A DNA stretch of 64,000 nucleotides, taken from Streptomyces sp. NBC_01276. Its GTDB lineage: Bacteria; Actinomycetota; Actinomycetes; Streptomycetales; Streptomycetaceae. Below are positions 58,917-64,000 of this stretch, piece by piece (the first letter of the stretch is position 1; every line of letters begins with the position of its first letter). Made by a program: the position numbers and the translations under genes. Location: assembly GCF_041435355.1 (NCBI RefSeq), contig NZ_CP108442.1, positions 3,472,001-3,536,000 on the forward strand, written 5' to 3'. The notes under the pieces are model-generated. The model searched no databases. It was not told where the DNA came from and saw only the letters and a program-made list of their open reading frames with translations.

Positions 58917-60476
58917 TCAGCCGAGGAGGCCGCCGACGAGGCCGGGCTTCTTGGCCGGGGTGTCCCCGCCGCCGCCCCGGCTCCCGGAGGAGGAGACCGG
59001 CGGCTGCTGCGGGCTGGACTGCTTCGGGGTGCTGCTGCGCGGGGTCTGGCCGCTGCCGCCGCTCCTGGTGGCGCTGGGGGCCCCGGAGCCGGTGCCGGTG
59101 CCGGCGGTCTCCCGGGTGGTGGAGCCGGTTCCGGTGCGGCCCGGCTTGGCGGAGGGTGTGGGGGCGGACGCGGAGGGGGTGGCGGCCTGCTTCGAGGGCT
59201 GCTGCTGCCTGACCGCGGGCCCGGACGGCTGGGCGGGGGCCTGGGGCAGCGGGCTGCCGGGGAGGTAGTTGCTGGGGGCCTGGCCGGGGCCGGGGACGGT
59301 GACGACGGTGCTGGAACGGACGGCGCCGCCGAGGACGGAGCCGATGAGGAGGGTGAGCCCGCAGACGACGGTGGCCATCACCGCGCCGCGGCGCAGGACG
59401 CGCCGGCGCAGCCGCCAGAGTTCGGCGCGGGGGCCGAGGGTGCGCCAGGCCTCTCCGGAGAGCCGGCCGTCGAGGGAGTAGACGGGCGCGCCGGCGATGA
59501 TCAGCGGGCTCCAGGCGGCCAGGTAGATGATGTCGGGGGCGTCGTAGGCGGGGACGGTCTTCCAGCTGACCGTCATCAGCAGGGCGGCGGAGAGCAGGGC
59601 CCCGATGCAGGCGGCGAACCGCTGCCAGAGGCCGAAGACGGTCAGGACGCCGACGATGACCTGGAAGAAGGCGACGCTGAGGCCGGCTCCCACGGGGTGG
59701 GCCAGCGCGAAGTCGCGCAGCGGTTCGGCCAGGGCCCAGGGGTGCAGGGTGTGGAGCCAGCTGACCATGGAGCCGCGTTCGCCGCCGTCGAAGTAGACGG
59801 GGTCGCACAGCTTGCCCATGCCGGCGTAGATGGAGATGAAGCCGAGGAAGACGCGCAGCGGGAGCAGCACGACGCCGAGGTTCATCCGGCGGCCGGGGTA
59901 GTAGGAGGCCTGGGCGCGGGGGTCGGCGGGACCGCGCCGGGAGTCGGTGTCGGGGTACTGCGGGGGGTACTGCGGGGGGTACTGCGGGGGGTGGTGCGGG
60001 TCGTGCGGCCGGTGGGGCAGGTCCCGTACGGCGGACAGCGGGCGGGTCTCGTCCCCGTAGGTCCGCTGGCCGATGACGGTGGGGGTGGCGAGGGTGTCGT
60101 CGGCGAGGTCGTGGGCGAGGTCGACCCGGGGGATGGTCTGGGTGGCGCCGCCGTCGTATTCGTCGTGTCCGCGGCCGGCCTCCCGCACGGCCTGGAGGAG
60201 CCCGCCCGTGGCCGCGGCGTCGCCGGGGGCGGACTTGCCGCTCCAGACGACCGGGGCGCGGCGGCGGGTGGCTCCGGCGGCGGCGACCACGGCGGCGCCG
60301 AGTACGGGCGCGCGGCCGGGGGCATTCGCGGGCTTGGAACGCGCGCTCGGGCTCGGTGCGAGCCGCACGCGGAAGCTGGCGTGGTTGACGATGACCTGTG
60401 CGGGGTCGCACGGCACCTTGACCATGCTCAGCGCGGGCTGGTCGTCGAACCCTGACGTTCTGGTGTCCACACTCAT
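58917..60476 (-). CDS. DoxX-family integral membrane protein with long disordered tails
   Basis: A 519-residue protein. The first 195 residues are mostly charged or low complexity, with a tandem PPQY repeat near 170. Residues about 200-340 contain four membrane helices of the DoxX type (VVLLPLRVFLGFISIYAGMG, AFFQVIVGVLTVFGLWQRFA and following, then IIYLAAWSPLIIAG). A further membrane segment lies near 370-390 (GAVMATVVCGLTLLIGSVLG), and the last 120 residues are Ser/Pro/Gly/Thr-rich and probably external. DoxX proteins are membrane components linked to thiol or quinone redox; the role here is unknown. Confidence 0.85.
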   Translation of the reverse strand: MSVDTRTSGFDDQPALSMVKVPCDPAQVIVNHASFRVRLAPSPSARSKPANAPGRAPVLGAAVVAAAGATRRRAPVVWSGKSAPGDAAATGGLLQAVREAGRGHDEYDGGATQTIPRVDLAHDLADDTLATPTVIGQRTYGDETRPLSAVRDLPHRPHDPHHPPQYPPQYPPQYPDTDSRRGPADPRAQASYYPGRRMNLGVVLLPLRVFLGFISIYAGMGKLCDPVYFDGGERGSMVSWLHTLHPWALAEPLRDFALAHPVGAGLSVAFFQVIVGVLTVFGLWQRFAACIGALLSAALLMTVSWKTVPAYDAPDIIYLAAWSPLIIAGAPVYSLDGRLSGEAWRTLGPRAELWRLRRRVLRRGAVMATVVCGLTLLIGSVLGGAVRSSTVVTVPGPGQAPSNYLPGSPLPQAPAQPSGPAVRQQQPSKQAATPSASAPTPSAKPGRTGTGSTTRETAGTGTGSGAPSATRSGGSGQTPRSSTPKQSSPQQPPVSSSGSRGGGGDTPAKKPGLVGGLLG

Positions 60477-60547
60477 CTAACCGAGTGATCAGTGTTTAGG
60501 ACACTGCCTTGACGGCAGGGATCTGTCCGAGGCCCGTCAAGATCAAG

Positions 60548-60574
60548 TCACCCCGCCCGGAACGGGCGGGGTGA
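60548..60574. terminator. terminator after rlmB
   Basis: TCACCCCGCCCG (60548-60559) pairs with CGGGCGGGGTGA (60563-60574) around GAA. A second hairpin, CTCACGGG/CCCCGTGAG, follows at 60580-60600. Confidence 0.85.
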
Positions 60575-60677
60575 CACGCTCACGGGTGACTCCCCGTGAG
60601 GCAAGTGGATCAAGCGGCGGGGCGGGCGGGCCCTGCCCCGGGGCCGCGGGAAGTGCCCGGCCCCGGTCCTGGCGCCG

Positions 60678-61649
60678 TCAGACGCGGCTGGCCTCGGCGC
60701 GGCGGCGGGCGGCCTCGTAGAGGACGACGCCCGCGGCGACACCGGCGTTGAGCGACTCGGCGCCGCCCGGCATCGGGATGCGGACGAGGTAGTCGCAGTT
60801 CTCGCCGACGAGACGGCCGAGGCCCTTGCCCTCGGAGCCGACGACGATGACGACGGGACCGGAGAGCGCTTCGAGGTCGGCGACGGAGTGCTCGCCCTCG
60901 GCGGCCAGGCCGACGATGGCCAGACCGGCCTTCTTGTAGTCCTGGAGGGCCCGGGTCAGGTTGGTGACGCGGGAGACCGGGGTGCGGGCGGCGGTGCCGG
61001 CGGAGGTCTTCCAAGCTCCGGCGGTCATGCCGGCGGCGCGGCGCTCGGGGATGACCACGCCGTGGCCGCCGAAGGCGGAGACGGAGCGGACGATCGCGCC
61101 GAGGTTGCGGGGGTCGGTGACGCCGTCGAGGGCCACGATCAGCGGGTCGTCGCCGTTGTCGTAGGCGTCGGCGGTGAGGTCCTCGGGGTGCGCGTACTCG
61201 TACGGCGGGACCTGGAGGACCAGGCCCTGGTGGTTGAGCCCGTTGGTCATGCGGTCGAGCTCGGGGCGCGGGGCTTCCATCAGGTTGATGTTGCCGCGCT
61301 CGCCGGCGAGCTGGATGGCCTCGCGGACGCGCTCGTCGTTGTCGATGAACTGCTGGACGTAGAGGGTCGTGGCGGGGACGCCGTCGCGCAGCGCCTCGAA
61401 GACCGGGTTGCGGCCGACGACCATCTCGCTGGTGCCCTTGGGGCCACCGCGGCGCGGGGCCGGGCGGCGCTTGGCGGCCTGGCGGGCCATGGCGCCCGCG
61501 ATGCGGTTGGCCTTGTGCTTCTTGCGGTCCTCGGCCTTGGGCGTGGGGCCCTTGCCTTCCAGGCCCTTGCGCCGCTGGCCACCGCTGCCGACCGTGGCGC
61601 CCTTCTTGTTGGACGTGCGGCGGTTCCTGCGCTGGCTGTTCCCGGCCAT
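60678..61649 (-). CDS. rlmB: 23S rRNA 2'-O-methyltransferase, RlmB/TrmH family
   Basis: A 323-residue SPOUT methyltransferase. A basic N-terminal extension (1-72) is followed by the substrate-binding domain from [12 protein letters not shown], and the knotted catalytic domain with [33 protein letters not shown] and [15 protein letters not shown]. RlmB methylates G2251 of 23S rRNA using SAM. Family assignment is firm; the exact base is inferred, and tsr-type thiostrepton-resistance methyltransferases share the fold but not this length or location. GTAGAGG precedes ATG 61649. It lies next to cysS, a common actinobacterial pairing. Confidence 0.93.
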   Translation of the reverse strand: MAGNSQRRNRRTSNKKGATVGSGGQRRKGLEGKGPTPKAEDRKKHKANRIAGAMARQAAKRRPAPRRGGPKGTSEMVVGRNPVFEALRDGVPATTLYVQQFIDNDERVREAIQLAGERGNINLMEAPRPELDRMTNGLNHQGLVLQVPPYEYAHPEDLTADAYDNGDDPLIVALDGVTDPRNLGAIVRSVSAFGGHGVVIPERRAAGMTAGAWKTSAGTAARTPVSRVTNLTRALQDYKKAGLAIVGLAAEGEHSVADLEALSGPVVIVVGSEGKGLGRLVGENCDYLVRIPMPGGAESLNAGVAAGVVLYEAARRRAEASRV

Positions 61650-61696
61650 GACCTCTACCTGTTTTCGTTGATGCTGCGATATGTACGTATGAAGAG

Positions 61697-61724
61697 TGTG
61701 CCGCCCGGAAGGCCGGGCGGCACA
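61697..61724 (-). terminator. cysS terminator
   Basis: TGTGCCGCCCGG (61697-61708) pairs with CCGGGCGGCACA (61713-61724) around AAGG, 39 bp past the cysS stop and just upstream of rlmB. Some readthrough into rlmB is possible. Confidence 0.88.
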
Positions 61725-61762
61725 GTCGGACTGCTCCGGAGGGCCCTGTCGGTGCTGCGCGC

Positions 61763-63166
61763 CTAGCGCGGGCCGAGGGTCCAGCGGGGTCCGGTGGGGC
61801 TGTCCTCGATGACCAGGCCGGACTGCTGGAGCTGGTCGCGGATGGCGTCGGCGGTGGCCCAGTCCTTGCGGGAGCGGGCGGACTCGCGCTGCTCCAGGAC
61901 GAGGCGCACGAGGGTGTCGACGGCGCCGTGCAGGTCCTCGCCCCGGTCGGCCGCCTCACCGGCCCAGTGCGGGTCGAGCGGGTCCAGGCCGAGGACGCCC
62001 AGCATGGCGCGCACCTCCGAGAGGCGGGCGATGGCCGCGTCCTTGTCGTCGGCGGCGAGGGCGCTGTTGCCCTGGCGGACCGTGGTGTGGACGATGGCGA
62101 GCGCCTGCGGGACGCCCAGGTCGTCGTCCATGGCCTCGGCGAAGCCCGGCGGGACCTCGGCGGCGGCCTCGACGGGCCCGCCCGCCTTCTCGATGACGCG
62201 CTGGTAGAAGCCCTCGATGCGGGCGAAGGCGGATTCCGCCTCGCGCAGGGCCTCCTCGCTGTACTCGATCATCGAGCGGTAGTGCGGGGTGCCGAGGTAG
62301 TAGCGGAGCACGATCGGGCGCCACTGCTTGACCATCTCGGAGACGAGGACCGAGTTGCCGAGGGACTTGGACATCTTCTCGCCGGACATGGTGACCCAGG
62401 CGTTGTGCACCCAGTACCGGGCGAACTCGTCGCCGAAGGCCTGGGCCTGGGCGATCTCGTTCTCGTGGTGCGGGAAGATCAGGTCCAGGCCGCCGCCGTG
62501 GATGTCGAAGGCCTCGCCGAGGTACTTGTGCGCCATGGCGGAGCATTCGAGGTGCCAGCCGGGACGGCCGCGGCCCCAGGGGGTCTCCCAGGAGGGCTCG
62601 CCGGGCTTGGCGGACTTCCACATGGCGAAGTCGCGCGGGTCGCGCTTGCCGGTCTCGCCGGTGGACTCCGGCTGGCGGATGTTGTCGAGCTCCTGGCGGG
62701 AGAGCGAGAGGTAGCCGGGGAAGGACTTCACGTCGAAGTAGACGTTGCCCTCGGACTCGTACGCGTGGCCGCGCTCGATGAGCCCGCGCATCATCTCGAT
62801 CATCTCGGGGACGTGACCGGTGGCGCGGGGCTCGTAGGTCGGCCGCAGGCAGCCCAGGGCGTCGTAACCGTTGTTGAAGGCCAGCTCGTTGTCGTAGCCG
62901 ATGGACCACCACGGGCGGCCCTGCTCGGCGGACTTCGCGATGATCTTGTCGTCGATGTCGGTGACGTTGCGGATGAAGGTGACGTCGTAGCCGCGGTACG
63001 CGAACCAGCGGCGCATCACGTCGAAGTTCAGGTAGGACCTGATGTGCCCGATGTGCGGGGCGGCCTGCACGGTCGCGCCACAGAGGTAGATCGAGACGCA
63101 GCCCGGAACGAGCGGGGTGAAGTCGCGGATCTGCCGGGCGCTGGTGTCGTACAGGCGAAGAGTCAC
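61763..63166 (-). CDS. cysS: cysteinyl-tRNA synthetase
   Basis: A 467-residue class I aminoacyl-tRNA synthetase. It has the zinc/entry Cys in [20 protein letters not shown], which includes the HIGH motif at about 40-43, and KMSKSLGN for the second ATP loop. Zn ligands include the Cys and His in [14 protein letters not shown] and the following HHENE. The full helical C-terminal domain is present. The C-terminal anticodon domain distinguishes it from the shorter mycothiol ligase MshC. GTG 63166 has TACCCT seven bases upstream (leaderless). Confidence 0.97.
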   Translation of the reverse strand: MTLRLYDTSARQIRDFTPLVPGCVSIYLCGATVQAAPHIGHIRSYLNFDVMRRWFAYRGYDVTFIRNVTDIDDKIIAKSAEQGRPWWSIGYDNELAFNNGYDALGCLRPTYEPRATGHVPEMIEMMRGLIERGHAYESEGNVYFDVKSFPGYLSLSRQELDNIRQPESTGETGKRDPRDFAMWKSAKPGEPSWETPWGRGRPGWHLECSAMAHKYLGEAFDIHGGGLDLIFPHHENEIAQAQAFGDEFARYWVHNAWVTMSGEKMSKSLGNSVLVSEMVKQWRPIVLRYYLGTPHYRSMIEYSEEALREAESAFARIEGFYQRVIEKAGGPVEAAAEVPPGFAEAMDDDLGVPQALAIVHTTVRQGNSALAADDKDAAIARLSEVRAMLGVLGLDPLDPHWAGEAADRGEDLHGAVDTLVRLVLEQRESARSRKDWATADAIRDQLQQSGLVIEDSPTGPRWTLGPR

Positions 63167-63393
63167 GGCATCCAGGGTAGTGGGCCTCTAGCAGTGCCCC
63201 GCGACCCTTTCGGCACCCGGGGGCGGGTTTGTTGCCGAAGAGGCGCGGACGCGGGCCCCGCGGGGTCCCGTACGGGCGGTTTACCCGCCTTGCCCGGCGC
63301 CTTCCGGCGACGTGCGGCGCCCCGGGCCGCCCCGGGCCGCCGCGCGGCCTCGACCGGGCCACGAGGCCCCGGCCCGGCGGGCCGGGGGTGCCC

Positions 63394-63431
63394 GGGACGG
63401 TCGGACGCGGTAGGGACGGTCAGACGCGGTA
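63394..63431. repeat. 19-bp tandem duplication at the 3' end of ispF
   Basis: GGGACGGTCGGACGCGGTA (63394-63412) is followed directly by GGGACGGTCAGACGCGGTA (63413-63431). The second copy contains the ispF stop and last codons; the first is downstream, non-coding. Confidence 0.85.
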
Positions 63432-63944
63432 GACGAGTGCCGTGGCGATGGCGGCGAGCCCCTCGGCACGGCCCGTGAGGCCGAGGCCGTCGGTGGTGGT
63501 GCCGGAGACGGCGACGGGGGCGCCCGCCGCCGCCGCGAGCGCCTTCTGCGCTTCTTCGCGCCGCTTTCCGATCTTCGGGCGTACGCCGATCACCTGGACC
63601 GCGATGTTGCCGATCTCGAACCCCTCGGCGCGCACGATCCGGGCGGCTTCCGCCAGCAGGGTCACGCCCGCGGCACCGGACCACTCGGGCCGGTCGGTGC
63701 CGAAGTGGGCGCCGAGGTCGCCGACCCCGGCGGCCGAGAAGAGGGCGTCACAGGCGGCGTGGGCCGCTACGTCCCCGTCGGAGTGACCGGCGAGACCGTC
63801 CTCGCCCTCCCACAGCAGCCCGGCGCACCACAGCTCGCGCCCGGCCTCGAAGGCGTGGACGTCGGTCCCGATCCCGACGAGCGGGATCAGCGGGGCGGAG
63901 CCGGCAGCGGCCCGCGCGGCCCGCTCTTCGGAATCAGTACGCAT
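63420..63944 (-). CDS. ispF: 2-C-methyl-D-erythritol 2,4-cyclodiphosphate synthase
   Basis: A 174-residue MEP-pathway enzyme forming the cyclodiphosphate in isoprenoid synthesis. Metal ligands appear in [11 protein letters not shown] (Asp and His, about 25-28), [20 protein letters not shown] supplies the third His, and ATD-like [16 protein letters not shown] closes the CDP-binding site. It is a trimer in the family. ATG 63944 overlaps the 3' end of ispD by 11 bp, so the two are translationally coupled. A 19-bp tandem duplication marks its 3' end. Confidence 0.96.
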   Translation of the reverse strand: MRTDSEERAARAAAGSAPLIPLVGIGTDVHAFEAGRELWCAGLLWEGEDGLAGHSDGDVAAHAACDALFSAAGVGDLGAHFGTDRPEWSGAAGVTLLAEAARIVRAEGFEIGNIAVQVIGVRPKIGKRREEAQKALAAAAGAPVAVSGTTTDGLGLTGRAEGLAAIATALVYRV

Positions 63945-64000
63945 CGTTGGCCCTCCTGCGGGCGAGTACGGCCTCGGCGAGGACCAGGTCGAGCGGACGG
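63934..64000 (-). CDS. ispD: IspD C-terminal end (partial, runs off the window)
   Basis: The last 22 codons of a minus-strand gene read [16 protein letters not shown] then ANDAY and a TGA at 63934-63936. [11 protein letters not shown] is the usual C-terminus of 2-C-methyl-D-erythritol 4-phosphate cytidylyltransferase, the enzyme two steps before IspF. The stop overlaps the ispF start by 11 bp. The rest of the gene lies to the right of the window. Confidence 0.85.
   Translation of the reverse strand, partial: RPLDLVLAEAVLARRRANDAY

Overview
The window is very high-GC, gene-dense actinobacterial DNA and almost certainly comes from a Streptomyces chromosome core. Supporting signs are frequent GTG starts, many leaderless genes with a TANNNT -10 box 6-7 nt before the start codon, and Streptomyces-type markers: a CdgB-like GGDEF protein, MsiK, HbpS/SenS/SenR, DasR-type dre sites, HelR-like and XPB-like helicases, and GroEL under CIRCE control. 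From memory, gene content and order resemble the S. coelicolor region around SCO4234-SCO4330 in inverted orientation; I could not check this.

Layout. 1-8.8 kb: a small membrane protein, a HAD phosphatase, a HAAS-like membrane protein, a helicase-associated/WYL protein, DUF4291 and GNAT proteins, an XPB-type helicase and a short GT87-like protein. 8.8-15 kb: a HelR-like helicase, CutC, an HD phosphohydrolase, a Cmx/CmrA-type MFS exporter and two small conserved proteins. 15-19.2 kb: an RpiR regulator, MurQ etherase and PTS EIIBC (a MurNAc/amino-sugar uptake and recycling operon), followed by a broken subtilisin gene. 19.3-25.8 kb: a GH16-like protein, TrpF, a broken Uma2 nuclease, GroEL with two tandem CIRCE elements, a cold-shock protein, and a threonine-synthase-like enzyme plus MoaD/ThiS carrier behind a SAM riboswitch. 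25.9-31.1 kb: GpgS, OtsA, a rhomboid-like protein, a TetR regulator with its palindromic operator, OtsB and DUF3263. 31.1-35.8 kb: a sugar-binding lipoprotein, NagK, NagA and a PfkB kinase, with dre-like sites. 35.8-43.5 kb: a CBM-type membrane protein, CdgB, flavin reductase, ArfB, TerD, GNAT, M1 peptidase and HbpS. 44-50 kb: SenS/SenR, a multicopper oxidase and an M4 protease lacking its propeptide. 50-55.8 kb: pentapeptide protein, a quinone oxidoreductase behind a SoxR box, GNAT, APH(6), a DsbA-like lipoprotein and a DAO-family oxidase. 55.8-64 kb: tRNA-Thr, MsiK (dre site), a secreted protein, an NDP-sugar pyrophosphorylase, a DoxX protein, RlmB, CysS, IspF and the 3' end of IspD.

Working together. 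Three sets deal with amino sugars and carbon import: the rpiR-murQ-PTS operon, the nagK-nagA operon with a divergent binding protein, and msiK. Sites one base away from the DasR consensus core sit upstream of nagK, msiK and cutC. Stress and redox genes form a second theme: GroEL/CIRCE, HbpS-SenS-SenR, the SoxR-box oxidoreductase, trehalose synthesis and TerD. The best candidate for non-textbook biology is the SAM-riboswitch-controlled ThrC-like enzyme paired with a diglycine sulfur carrier, which reads more like homocysteine/methionine synthesis than threonine synthesis.

Limits. Everything is by reading; no alignments or searches were run. Several start codons differ from the longest open frame and were chosen from ribosome-binding sites, leaderless -10 boxes or family knowledge.
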